Assembly: GCA_033296875.1 (NCBI GenBank) | Contig: MU860127.1 | Location: 1-64,000 of the forward strand | DNA from: Achaetomium macrosporum | Lineage: Eukaryota > Ascomycota > Sordariomycetes > Sordariales > Chaetomiaceae | Direction: 5' to 3' | Length of the DNA: 64,000 nucleotides | Part shown: piece after piece, positions 1-9,982 of the stretch | Numbering within the stretch: position 1 is the first letter of the stretch | Layout: every line of letters starts with the position of its first letter | Position numbers and translations under genes: made by a program | Notes under the pieces: model-generated | The model's database searches: none | The model's input: the letters and a program-made list of their open reading frames with translations, nothing else | What the model was told of the DNA's origin: nothing

Positions 1-460
1 CATGGGAAAGTGCGCCGCTTGGTGGTGTGCGCCGCTTGGTGGTGGACCACGTTAGGGGTGTTTGATAATAAAAAGAGTTAACTAAGCAAATAGAATTAAC
101 TAAAAAAGAGTAAAGAAAAAAGAGAAAAATAAAAAAAAGAAAAAAAAGGAGAAAAAAAGGAAGAAGTAGAAGAGAACGAGGAAGAAGAGAGCGGAATGAG
201 ATGAATGAGGGACTCTAACAGTGAACTTCGTTCCATCTTGATGCTTTGGTGTACGCCTTTTTCTGGCCGAGGTATGACAGGCAGCACTGACCAATCTAGC
301 CGTCACGTGAGAGCGCGCCGAACCGCACGCTCGACATGTGGATCCTGCCCATCGCGCCGCGCCCACGCTTTGTTGACTGAATTCTAACGAACCATCCGGA
401 ACCGCGGCATCGCTTCGGCCCAACAGCGCCCGCCGTGGTCGCTGGACAGTTCAGTCGTAT
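1..460. other. Upstream region with short direct repeat and polypurine tract
   Basis: No gene is seen before the helicase start. Positions about 11-45 hold a 17-bp unit (core GTGCGCCGCTTGGTGGT) present twice in direct tandem. Positions about 64-200 form a nearly pure A/G tract on the plus strand. The stretch from about 200 to 460 is the likely promoter and 5' leader of the helicase. Reading frames across the tract only give Lys/Glu or Ser/Phe/Leu strings and are not taken as genes. Confidence 0.6.
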
Positions 461-3445
461 ATGATGCTTTCGCCGAAGCCACAACGCGCGATTCTTGGTG
501 GTCTAAACGATGCCCAGCGCCGGGCAGTCACTTCTGATGCCGCCACAGTCGCCATCCTCGCCGGGCCCGGAAGCGGCAAGACACATACCCTGACGGCTCG
601 AGTGGTGTGGCTGGTGGATCATGTGGGATTTCGGCCTGAAGATGTCATTGTCGCCACATTTACCGTCAAGGCCGCCCGGGAAATGAAGGAGCGCATCGGG
701 AAAGCCCTGGGGAGTGGCCGGGAGAACAGGATCATCCTGGGCACGTTCCACAGCATTGCGCGCCGTTACCTTGCCGCATACGGACGACATATTGGGCTCA
801 GCCAGAAATTCGGCATTGCCGTCGATGCCGATTCCCGTGAGATCATCGGCCGGATTTGCAAAAGGCTACAGTCAGGCATCGATCCTTATGCCGCTCGCGC
901 GTGGATCAGCAAGAAGAAGGCCAAGGGGACCGAAGCCGCCTCCTCCAACGCTGCGGCTCAGAAGGCCGCCAAGGTTCCCGGGCTACAGCATCTCGACCAG
1001 TGCTATCGGGAGTACCAAGACCATCTGGAGCGGTCGAATCTCCTCGACTATGATGACCTGTTGCTGCGCTGCGCTGAACTGCTCCGCAAGTTTCCGTCAT
1101 GTGTTTCCAACGTTCAGGCGGTTCTCATCGACGAGTACCAGGATACGAATGGAGTCCAGTACGAGTTGATGAAGCTGTTCGCTCAGCGGCACCGGAGGAT
1201 CACAATCGTGGGGGACCCGGACCAGAGCATCTACGGATGGCGGTCTGCCGAGATCAGGAACCTGTGGCGCCTGCTCCGGGAGTTCCCTGACACCGATGAG
1301 GTCTCGCTCGAAGAGAACTACCGGTCGTCCCAGTCCATCCTCGACCTATCTCTGCTCGTGATACAGCAGGACAAGAAGCGGTACCAGAAAGCCCTGAAAC
1401 CCATCCACAACAAGGGCTCCCGTCCGGTTCTTCGGAAGTTGAAAAGCGCCTCTGCTGAAGCAGATTGGGTTGTCTCGGAGATCAAGAGGGTTATGATGAT
1501 GTCGGGCTCGATGCTGACCCACAACGACGTCGCGATATTACTGCGGACGGCCGCGCTGTCAAGACACATTGAGAGTTCCCTTGGAAAGGCGGGCATCGCC
1601 TACAGGATGGTCGGCGGCCACAAGTTCTATGAGCGCGAAGAGATCAAAATCCTGCTCGATTATCTACGCGTCATCCACCAGCCAGAGAACAACGATGCAC
1701 TCGCCAGGATCATAAACTTTCCGCAGCGAGGAATTGGCAAGATCACCGTTGAACGCCTTCTCGAGGAAGCTGAAACGTCCTCCCTCAGTGTTTGGGCAGT
1801 GTTGTGGAAACATTGTCGGGGAGACCGAACAGCCAAAACAAAACTCACAAAGCCCGCCGAGCAGAAGCTCAGTGTCAGCCTCCTTCGTCCGTTGGATGAT
1901 ATCAGGAAGCAGATCGGAGAAGCATCCGGGCCTAATGGGACCCCTTTTGGGCTCGTCCAGATGATCGAGCAGCTTCTCGCCACACTTGACTTTCAGAAGC
2001 AGCTCCAGAAGGAGCACCCCGATGACTACGAACAGAGGTGGGCGAACGTGCAGGAGTTCATCAGTCTCGCTGCCGACTTCGTGCGGGAGATGGACCGCTC
2101 CGATGAAGATGCTCTGCCGGAGATCGAAGGTCTCCAGCAGACAAAAGAGGTCGAGGTTTTGCCGCGTTTTCTCGCCACCGTATCTTTAGCCTCTGACGCC
2201 CAGACCGGAGATGATAGCCACGACAACAAGCCGCTGGTGACTATCTCAACGATACACGCGGCGAAGGGCCTAGAATGGCCCGTTGTATTCGTTCCTGCGG
2301 TCTACAATGGATCGATACCCCACGTACGAGCCGAAGACAGCGACGAAGAGCGCAGATTGCTGTACGTTGCCATGACGAGAGCTCAAAGTCTGCTATATCT
2401 AAGTTATCCGGTTTTCGGCCCAAACGGCAACGGCGAACGCAACGAGCTGTCGCCCTTTGTTGAACCCGTCAGCGGCTCCTTCTTGAAGAAAGGGCCCTGT
2501 TTCGATCGGCCGGTCTTGGGCGAGATTGCCAGAATTTTGCAGCGCAAGCTGCCCCCGGAGGATTCCATCTTCAAGACTCTACCTGCCATGTTCAGCCCTG
2601 AGGACAATCTGTTTCCCGTCGACCCGGAGGAGTCGAGACAAGACGTGAAGGGTGGATTCAGCCGAGGAGAGTTCCAGTCTGGGGAGAACACATCGCGCAT
2701 AAAAAGACCCAGACTACACGGTCCATCAGCAGGGCAAGCGCACAGCGAGGAGGTTCAATGGCGCAGGGAGTATACCACCACCATGGAACAGTCCTCGACA
2801 GTCACGATTGCCTCTCTGCCCGGTTTCGTCAGCGTCGGCGCGCATCAGGCAGCCATCACTGCTGCGAATACCACATCCGAGGCCACCCAAAAGGCCGAGA
2901 GAATCAAGCGTTCGAGCAGCCGGCGACCCGCAGACCAGAAGAGCATCGTGGGGTTTGTTAGAACGGTCTCTGGCTCTGCCCGTTCGGCAGCCGCAGCCAG
3001 GATCCCAGAAAGCGCAAAGCATAACGACGCGGTTCCGGTTCGAAACCCGTTTGCGGTTCAACAGCCTGAAAGCGCTCCGACCGCGCAAGCGATCGATCCG
3101 GGCCTTGCCGGGCACAAGTTGGGAAGGGGAAAGTTGATGACCCGTCCCGCTGTCCCAAACGAAGAGAAACCCGTCAGAAGAACACAGTATGCCTGCTTTT
3201 CCAGCTCGCCGCCCCGACCGGCTGCAGCAGAAGACGGCAAGGGGAACAACTCGGTGGAGCCCGATGATGATGAACCGCCGCCGCCGCCGACAAGACCGGC
3301 TGCCTGTCTACATGCGACGACGTTCAACCTCCCCAAAGGACTTGGCGGCGCTATTAAGAGACCTGCCGGTCTAAGTCGGGAGCGTATCACGCCGCTTGAG
3401 AGATTACGTAAGCCGTTCAAACCATTGACGATCAATCGGTCGTGA
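461..3445 (+). CDS. srs2: Srs2-type UvrD/SF1 ATP-dependent DNA helicase
   Basis: A single-exon gene for 994 residues. It carries the UvrD/Rep superfamily 1A motifs in order: Walker A GPGSGKT near residue 35, TFTVKAA (Ia), Walker B region IDEYQDTN, GDPDQSIYGWR (III), EENYRSS (IV), TIHAAKGLEW (V) and LLYVAMTRA (VI) near residue 640. The last ~300 residues are low complexity and rich in Ser, Pro and Arg. This matches Srs2 (Neurospora MUS-50), a nuclear 3'-5' helicase that strips Rad51 from single-stranded DNA and limits recombination during repair and replication; the family's C-terminal tail binds PCNA and SUMO. A second ATG follows the first immediately (464), so the start is uncertain only by one residue. 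Bacterial UvrD is excluded by the long tail and the eukaryotic neighbourhood. Confidence 0.93.
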   Translation: MMLSPKPQRAILGGLNDAQRRAVTSDAATVAILAGPGSGKTHTLTARVVWLVDHVGFRPEDVIVATFTVKAAREMKERIGKALGSGRENRIILGTFHSIARRYLAAYGRHIGLSQKFGIAVDADSREIIGRICKRLQSGIDPYAARAWISKKKAKGTEAASSNAAAQKAAKVPGLQHLDQCYREYQDHLERSNLLDYDDLLLRCAELLRKFPSCVSNVQAVLIDEYQDTNGVQYELMKLFAQRHRRITIVGDPDQSIYGWRSAEIRNLWRLLREFPDTDEVSLEENYRSSQSILDLSLLVIQQDKKRYQKALKPIHNKGSRPVLRKLKSASAEADWVVSEIKRVMMMSGSMLTHNDVAILLRTAALSRHIESSLGKAGIAYRMVGGHKFYEREEIKILLDYLRVIHQPENNDALARIINFPQRGIGKITVERLLEEAETSSLSVWAVLWKHCRGDRTAKTKLTKPAEQKLSVSLLRPLDDIRKQIGEASGPNGTPFGLVQMIEQLLATLDFQKQLQKEHPDDYEQRWANVQEFISLAADFVREMDRSDEDALPEIEGLQQTKEVEVLPRFLATVSLASDAQTGDDSHDNKPLVTISTIHAAKGLEWPVVFVPAVYNGSIPHVRAEDSDEERRLLYVAMTRAQSLLYLSYPVFGPNGNGERNELSPFVEPVSGSFLKKGPCFDRPVLGEIARILQRKLPPEDSIFKTLPAMFSPEDNLFPVDPEESRQDVKGGFSRGEFQSGENTSRIKRPRLHGPSAGQAHSEEVQWRREYTTTMEQSSTVTIASLPGFVSVGAHQAAITAANTTSEATQKAERIKRSSSRRPADQKSIVGFVRTVSGSARSAAAARIPESAKHNDAVPVRNPFAVQQPESAPTAQAIDPGLAGHKLGRGKLMTRPAVPNEEKPVRRTQYACFSSSPPRPAAAEDGKGNNSVEPDDDEPPPPPTRPAACLHATTFNLPKGLGGAIKRPAGLSRERITPLERLRKPFKPLTINRS

Positions 3446-3935
3446 CGGGTTTTTGTGTCAATGAATCGTTATGAGGGATAGATAACGGAGTTATGGCCTT
3501 ATTCTCTTTCCCGTTAGGAAGTGACGGGGTAACAACTGAGCTTGCCCGGGTTCAGTGCGGTCGTAATGTGCAAACGTCTCGATGTCCCTGACATTAACGT
3601 TAGCAGTCATGAACGCGTTATGGCCGATGCTCGGTGGTGCTGGTGTATGCGTTGTATGCGTTATGCTGATGCCAAGGCGTTATGCTGCAACACCCGTCTT
3701 CTCCCGGAGACCCAGTGGACTGTACATGTACCAATGACAGTATTTCCTATTTCGGTAATAACACTGAGAAGCGCCTCCTACAAGATCTTATAAACAGCTT
3801 CTCCTCTGCCGGCAGCAAAAGAAGATGAATCACTCGCTCATCATCTCAAGCATCTTCACTCGAGCGTCTTTTCTACACACATACGCGACAAGCACCAACC
3901 AAAGCCAGAACCAACACCACTCAAAAGCAACCACA
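3446..3935. other. Intergenic promoter region with TATA-like box and palindrome
   Basis: This spacer lies between the helicase stop and the start of the small gene at 3936. It contains several GCGTTATG-like words between about 3610 and 3690, a perfect 10-bp palindrome GTACATGTAC at 3722-3731, and a TATA-like TTATAAA at 3788-3794, about 145 bp before the ATG. An in-frame upstream ATG at 3825 exists, but the 38 residues it would add are Ser/His/Gln-rich and look like 5' leader. Confidence 0.5.
3788..3794 (+). promoter_or_regulatory. TATA-like element of the small mitochondrial-type gene
   Basis: TTATAAA lies about 145 bp upstream of the chosen ATG (3936), a plausible core-promoter distance if the 5' leader is about 110 nt. 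The assignment rests only on the motif and its position. Confidence 0.35.
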
Positions 3936-4262
3936 ATGGCCGTCTCAAGCTTCAGCATCTTCTCTTCTCTCCGCCTCCCGCTTCAGCGGCCCGTCACCGC
4001 CAGCCGCACGCTCTCACCGTACCCGCGCCCAAACCAGACGTCATATTTCTCCACAACACGCGCCGCCTTGAGCGGCACCACCAGCCCCAATCCGAACCCT
4101 TCCTACCCGGCATTCTCCCTCAAACGCATCAGCCCCAATCCCCGCGTGCGAATGGCACTCGGCGCCGGGCTCGCTCTCCTCACGGTCGCGGAGGGCTATG
4201 CAATCATGAAATTCTGGCCCAACATCACCGGCCAGAACAAAGGTCAGGGAAGCTCTGATTAG
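3936..4262 (+). CDS. Small single-pass protein with mitochondrial-type presequence
   Basis: Single exon, 108 residues from the ATG at 3936 (context CACAATGG). The first ~45 residues are rich in Ser, Arg, Leu and Pro with no acidic residue, as in a mitochondrial targeting sequence, and include YFSTTRAA, a plausible processing-site context. A hydrophobic stretch around residues 72-90 (ALGAGLALLTVAEGYAIM) looks like one membrane helix, followed by a short polar tail. I do not recognise a named family. Location in the inner mitochondrial membrane is an inference from presequence and helix. Starting at 3825 would bury the presequence and is less likely. Confidence 0.6.
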   Translation: MAVSSFSIFSSLRLPLQRPVTASRTLSPYPRPNQTSYFSTTRAALSGTTSPNPNPSYPAFSLKRISPNPRVRMALGAGLALLTVAEGYAIMKFWPNITGQNKGQGSSD

Positions 4263-5210
4263 GCGCATGAGGTTTGGCGCAGGTGGAATGTCAGACATTG
4301 GGGGCTTCGGCAACTTCTATGTGTCGAGGCCGAGCCGAAAGTTTGAAAGAAGAAGGTTGGGTCGTTTTCCTTGGGGGTAGTGAGGGGAGATGCGATGTTG
4401 TTTAGGGGCTTGGATGGGAACCCGGGAGGATGGGTTCGACTGTGGAGGAGCATAGACTTGTTTGAGGGAGGTTGGTTACTCGGGAGTCGGGTTTTTGGTA
4501 TAGAAACGGAACATACGAATACACTACTCTGCTTAATCAGTAAGGCCATGATAGTTTCAGTGAATGAGAAGAGGTACATACAACACAGACATACAATCTA
4601 TTTCTCTCCTCCACGTCTGCTATGCCCGGCGGAACCTCTCCTTAACTCGCAACCTACAACAAATTTGGAACTCATTCGGATGCATTTTGGTTATCCGCAT
4701 AGCAGCTGGTTGCGTGCATAGACGAAGATAAGAGTTAAGGGAGGGCAACTGCGGGTTGGTTGCCGCAAGGAAAACGGAGAAGATGGCGAGCCGGTCGATA
4801 ACTGGCTCGTAACAGTGTAGTAGCATTTGACCCTCTACAGACGCGGGTTAAACCTTGACTTCCTTAGTTTGACCAAGGTGTCTAGCCTCGCTCAGTTAGA
4901 GCAGGCTCCCGGAAACGCAGGGAGAGACCTCATGCGCCACTTGGGCCAGGCGAACAGAGCGCAACATTCAAGGGGAGGCATCGCAGATCTCATTATTAGG
5001 TACTAATTAGAATATACAACATTGCCTTGAAACAACCCGCCAACATTCCAATACAAGCGAAGATAAAACGCCAGCGTGACGACACATGGAACGTAGAAGG
5101 TCCTCGTCAATCTCCGCCCCTCTTACCGCGCTTCCCTTCTTGCCCGGCCATGTCTATCTATTCCCATAGTTGCCCATCCCAGAATCACCGCCATATCCAA
5201 CCAGACTTCT
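4263..5210. other. Intergenic region between convergent genes
   Basis: About 950 bp lie between the small gene and the 3' end of the minus-strand kinase. The region should hold both 3' UTRs. Open frames here (for example 4371-4721 plus and 4259-4579 minus) show no family resemblance. A stretch near 4890-4930 faintly resembles a tRNA D-arm but has no T-arm partner. Nothing else is seen. Confidence 0.5.
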
Positions 5211-7877
5211 TCACAACCTCAGCTCCCTCACGATCTGCTCCGCCATAGCCTTGTATTGCCACGTGTTCCCGCCGACCCTCTTGAACTGCACGCCGTGCAG
5301 ACTCACGATCGGCACCTTGACAATGACAATCTCGAACCTGATCTCGCCATCTGCCACCCTCGCCTCAGACTGGCGGTGTTGCGAGTGGTACGAGTGATGC
5401 CTCTCCTCCTCGGCGATGCTCGGCGCGTGCACGCAGCTGAACCCGCCCTTGATCTCGGTGTAGTCCACGCCCAGCATCTTGAGCACCCGCTTGATGTCGG
5501 CGCGGATTTCGGACAGCGGCTTGGTGGACGTCGTCGACACGCTGAAGATGCCCTTGAGGTAGACCGGCTTGGCGAGGTCCGGGTCTTCCGGCTCGAGGCG
5601 CTCGTGCGAGCCGCCGCTCGTTTCGCCGCCCTCGGCTTCCAGGCCCAGCTCGGCGTCTGTCTCTTCCTTCACCGGTTCCTGATGTGCTGGTGGCGGTTGT
5701 TGCTGCTGATCGCGCGCCTCGGCCTCGCGCTTGGCGCGCCTGGCCTGGATGCTTTCCCTGCGGGCGTGGCCAAGCGACTTGGCCCGCATCGACACGGATT
5801 TCTGCATCAATGTGCTGGGTTTTCCGTCGGACAGCTCTTTCCTCCTGGCCCCCCGGGTGCTTAGCCTCCGCAGGAGCGACACTGGCCCGTTACCGCCCTT
5901 CTGCGGGATCATGTCCGGCGACAGCAGCCCGTTCTTCACCGGCTCCCTAACTTGGTCCTCGCTGTGCGACCTCGCTCTTTGCCGCGCTTGCGAACTGCCC
6001 TCGGTGTGAGCAGGCTGCGGCGGGACGATTTCGGCGAGCGAATGCTTTTCCTTTGGCCGCGGCAGGGGCGAGGACGGGACAGGAGGCAGCTGAGCTTGCT
6101 GCGGAGACGGCGGCACCTGCACCTTGGGCGGCACTGATGGCTGTGCTGCTAGCGCTGCTTGCTTCTCCCGCTCGAGCTTCTCCTTGACGAGGTAGTAGAT
6201 GGAGATCATAGGGTCAAAGGCGTTCAGCGGATCGTCGCCCATGGGCAGGCCCTCCGAACTGGCATTGGTCAGAGTGTCCTTGCTCGTTATTGAGTTTCTC
6301 CTCTTATAAAAGTCGAAACCGAAGCCACGCCTCTTTTCGGCATCCCTAGGGGCAGGCTGTGGCTCCTCCTTCTCCCTCTCCAAGCGCCGGACGGCTGCTT
6401 GGTATTTCGGCGACGTGATCTTCTTTGTCAGCTCCTCCCGGATGTAGTCTGGAGGGCCGAACTTAAATCCCGTCATATGTGCGATGACCTCCTCGTCGAG
6501 CGGTAGTTTCAGGGGCTCGCGGTGGGGAAGGAAGTTCTCGGGAGGTCCGTTGTACCCTTTGAGCATCCAGGGGTGGTTCATGACCTCGTGCATAGTAGCG
6601 CGCTGTTTCGGGTCCGTTACCAACATCCGAGAAATTAAATGCTTGCACTCTGATCATTCATCAGCGAGAATGCGCCAGCTAAGCCGCCCAGAGAGCACTT
6701 ACCGCTTGACAACCAGTTGGGATAGTCGACTGCGCCTTTCTTGATCTTCTGGTGGAGAGCAGGCATGTACTGATCGTCAAACGGCACCTTGCCGCAGACG
6801 AGCACGAAGAGAACCACGCCAAAGCTCCATACATCGACCTCTGGGCCCGTGTAGGGCCGCGCCTGGAGCAGTTCCGGGGCGGCGAAGTAGAGACTGCCGC
6901 AGTACGTCTTAAGTTTCCTATCCTCGTCTGGGGAAAAGAGGTTGCTGAGGCCAAAGTCGATGATTTTGATGTCGCCTGTCTTGCTGATCAGGATGTTCTC
7001 GATCTTGAGATCGCGGTGGACGATGCTGTTGCGGTGGCAGTAGTCAACGGCGCTCGCTATTTGGCGCGCAAACTTCCTGGCCTGCTTCTCCTTGAGCTTT
7101 CCGTGGGAGATGATGTAATCGAGCATCTGGCCGCCGTTGACATATTCAAAGAGCATGTACCAATGCCACCTTGTCCGCAGGTTGTCCCGCAGGCCACATA
7201 TGTACTGGTGGTTGAGCAGACTGACGATGGCAGCCTCGCGCGCATTGCGGTCCTCCCTGGCGGCATCGGCCTTCTCTCGATCTTCCCTGCTCTGACGTCC
7301 ATCGTCGGCAGATACCCTCTCGATGATTTTGCAAGCGACCTGCACCAAAGAGCCCAGCGTTAGATGGCCCGAACTGTAGCCGTTGATCGACACGGTGTGT
7401 ATGTAGACTTGCCAGTTCATTTGTGCCCTCCTTCCTCGCCAGCTTGACTTTACCCATGCTCCCCTGGCCGATGGTCTTGATGAAGGCGTAGTTGCCTGAC
7501 GGCGCGGGGATGACGGTACGATATCTATGCTTGGACCGCTGCGACGACTGAGGGTCCGCAGCCCTATCGCGCGGCTCCTCGGCGGTGCCGGGGGGGTTGG
7601 TCGATGCAGGAGCGGGCATTTCGGAGTGCTGCTGGTGCTGGTGCTGGGCCGACGGCGCGGTGGTTGATCGCTGACTGCTGCGGCGATGGGGGCGCGAAGC
7701 TTCGGCTCTCGTTGACGACTCGGATCGCGGCGCTGGCTCAGCCCGTGAAGAACTCGGTGGCCGCCGCGTGCGGACCGACTGCGAGCGGATGGGCATTTCA
7801 GCCCCGGCAGAGAGTGTTGTCGCCATGGCAGTAAGGGAAATGCTGGGCCCACGCGGCAGCTGGTCTATGCTCGCCAC
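5211..7877 (-). CDS. kin1: Kin1/MARK-type serine/threonine protein kinase (3 exons)
   Basis: Minus-strand exons 7877-7413, 7339-6703 and 6649-5211 give 846 residues. Residues 1-120 are disordered and Ser/Arg-rich. The kinase domain shows the glycine loop GQGSMG (137-142), Lys159 in VACKII, HRDLKIEN (263-270), DFG (283-285), activation-loop Thr300 before CGS, and APE (309-311). The long basic/acidic insert after Lys159 (about 165-190) is typical of Kin1. A disordered linker leads to a C-terminal KA1 domain (about 740-846) that binds acidic phospholipids. Kin1 kinases act at the cell cortex in polarity, exocytosis and cell-wall integrity. Intron 2 (6702-6650) is GT-AG with GTAAGT. Intron 1 (7412-7340) starts with GC rather than GT and has a CTAAC branch site. 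The start is the first ATG-like Met of the open frame; a second Met lies at residue 18. Confidence 0.9.
7340..7412 (-). other. GC-AG intron in the Kin1-like gene
   Basis: Read on the minus strand, the donor is CTG|GCAAGT and the acceptor GTGCAG|GTC, with a CTAAC branch site between them. Removing it joins ...GTNEL to VACKIIER in phase 0 and restores the kinase subdomain I-II order. No GT donor nearby gives the right phase. Confidence 0.75.
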
Positions 7878-9982
7878 AGCAAACTGACCGCTGGAGGCCG
7901 TGGGACGTAGAAATCAACCAGACTCAAGAGACACACCATTCAGCTACTTTCCGGATGCAAAGGGCTGCAGGTGACACAAGTTTCAAGCACCGCTACGATG
8001 GTCGCACGTAGGCTGGGTAGCAGGGATGGGAGAAAGGCGGGCGGTCGGTTGGGTGGAGTGCGACACGAGAAATGACGGCGCGGAGCGTTGATCGTCAAGC
8101 CCGAGCAGGACCTAGGATGCAAGTCGGCCGTGCACAAAGAATTGGCGATTGGCCTTTTCTGCGGAACCCTTGGTGCGCTTCTTGATGCTAGGTGTTACTT
8201 GAATGCGCGGTGCAATCTCACGGGCATCGTGTCGCTCTGAGGTTGGACGGCTGAAGGAGCTTTGGAAGTTAGTTGAGGGGGACAAGTTGGTTGCTTGGCT
8301 GAACCTGGACTCCCCAGGGACTCGAAAAGTGGAGGCAGGCGAATGAGATGTTGGTTGTTACGGATGGTGGCTCGTAATTACAGCCTGGAACGTAAGGCAT
8401 CGAGCTACTGTAGGTAAGACTTTCGGCTGCCCTTTGGCTATGCCATACTTATTTCGTTGATCACACCTGAATCATTTCATAATGATCTTATTTGGTTCAC
8501 TGGTCAAAAGCATTGTTTGCTTTTGACTCTCGCTCGCAAGTTCAAGGACAACCTTGTCTTGAGAGTTATAATAATGTGGTCCACTCCCTTAGCTGTGGTC
8601 CCAGCTCCAAGGCCTGCTGCCGGGCCTCAGTGAGCTGGCTCCGGCCAGCTGCAGCATGGTTGGCGCTGCTTCTCCTGAAATGCCATCAAAGGCTCATCTT
8701 ATTTACTGACTCGAGATTCATGCTCTGCCCTTCGTCCTAGGCACGCGAGGTACGGGGTCATACTTGCCTTACAGATTTCTAGACCGCTCTGCCAAGGTTC
8801 CAGCATGGCGGTCTTTTGCTCATTTTGTCTGCAGCCGTGGCTCATCGGCTGTCCGATTGCTTCTTGATTGGCCGCCTGGGGGATGTTGTGGTGTGCAGCA
8901 CTCCCGAGGCCCAATGACCATACAAACGGCCGCATACTAGGCTCAGCATTGACATGAACCCAGGGAGTTGCACAAGATAGCACTTCGGTGAGTGGTGGAT
9001 CACTGGCAGCAAGGTACCGGGTGGTGAAGGGATAGGGAGGAGGCGAGATGAATTCTGTCACGCAAATTACAGGGGTAAGTTCTGTACATGTACAGTACAT
9101 GTCAGTACGGGCAAACAACCAAAAGCTTGCTTGCCTCCCCGTTTCGTCCCAGCCTACCTTAGAATTCGAACTCTTGGATTTCAGAGAACCTAACGAGCAA
9201 TCGTTTCTCACGACTTGGTTCGATGAACAATGTTGGCGGATTTAAATCAAGACACGTACATACAATGTACTGTATATACATCCAGCGTCAGCTCTGCGGA
9301 CGGTTTTGGGTATACTGTAGTTTCGCGGTATGTCGATAAGGATGCGTTTCTTGATGTGACCCATGTTGAGGGGTGACATTGTTCCCTCTAATCTGGGCAT
9401 GAATGATATCATGCTGCGGGCCCGAACTTCGATGGAGTTAGCTCACTTGTTCCAAACCAGCCCTTGTCAGACTGCGGTGAGTCGTGACGTCCTGTTTGTG
9501 AGAAATTCGGATGGTTGAAAGCTTGGGCGATTAAACTCGTGGAGCTCCGGACTTTTGCGACAAGGAAACTCATCCTAAGCGCCCCAGCCTCGAGCCAGCG
9601 CTTTTGTTCAGAAACGACAGAATACTTCGACAGCCTGCTTCAGCATGAAGCCACAGTGATTAGATGAGATACCCGATTGCATTCGAGAGTTGGAGAACTG
9701 GTGATAGGTGTGCTCTCCTGAGTCGATCTCAGCTCCCACGGTTCCACGCATTGTAATTACTGTAACACTATGTGCGAGGTAGGTCTGGCAGAACATTCCA
9801 ACCGATGCTGGAGGTTTTCACCGCCTTCCATTTATAATGCTAGTACCAACTCTGCTTGGTATGAAGCTCTGCATGACACAGTAAGTTTAGCGAGTGAATC
9901 GCGACAGACAACCCAGCTTCCAGCGGGAACTCCGTGCCTTTCCAACGACTCTACGCCCACAACTTCGCGCCCCGGCCTCCCC
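7878..9982. other. Divergent intergenic region, kinase and G-patch promoters
   Basis: About 2.1 kb separate the kinase start (minus strand) from the G-patch gene (plus strand). Positions 9083-9094 hold the perfect palindrome TGTACATGTACA, followed directly by another GTACATGT word, and a cluster of TAC/GTA words lies near 9255-9285. The longest open frame (8699-9211, minus, 170 codons) has no recognisable domain and biased Cys/Pro/Thr content, so it is not called. The rest is presumed promoter and leader. Confidence 0.5.

Noticed and set aside
4885..4940. tRNA-like stretch (GCTCAGTTAGAGC)
   Set aside because: A D-arm-like word is present, but there is no matching T-arm with a GTTCGA-type loop and no acceptor stem.
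8699..9211. 170-codon minus-strand open frame
   Set aside because: No domain, irregular composition and overlaps likely promoter DNA of two divergent genes.
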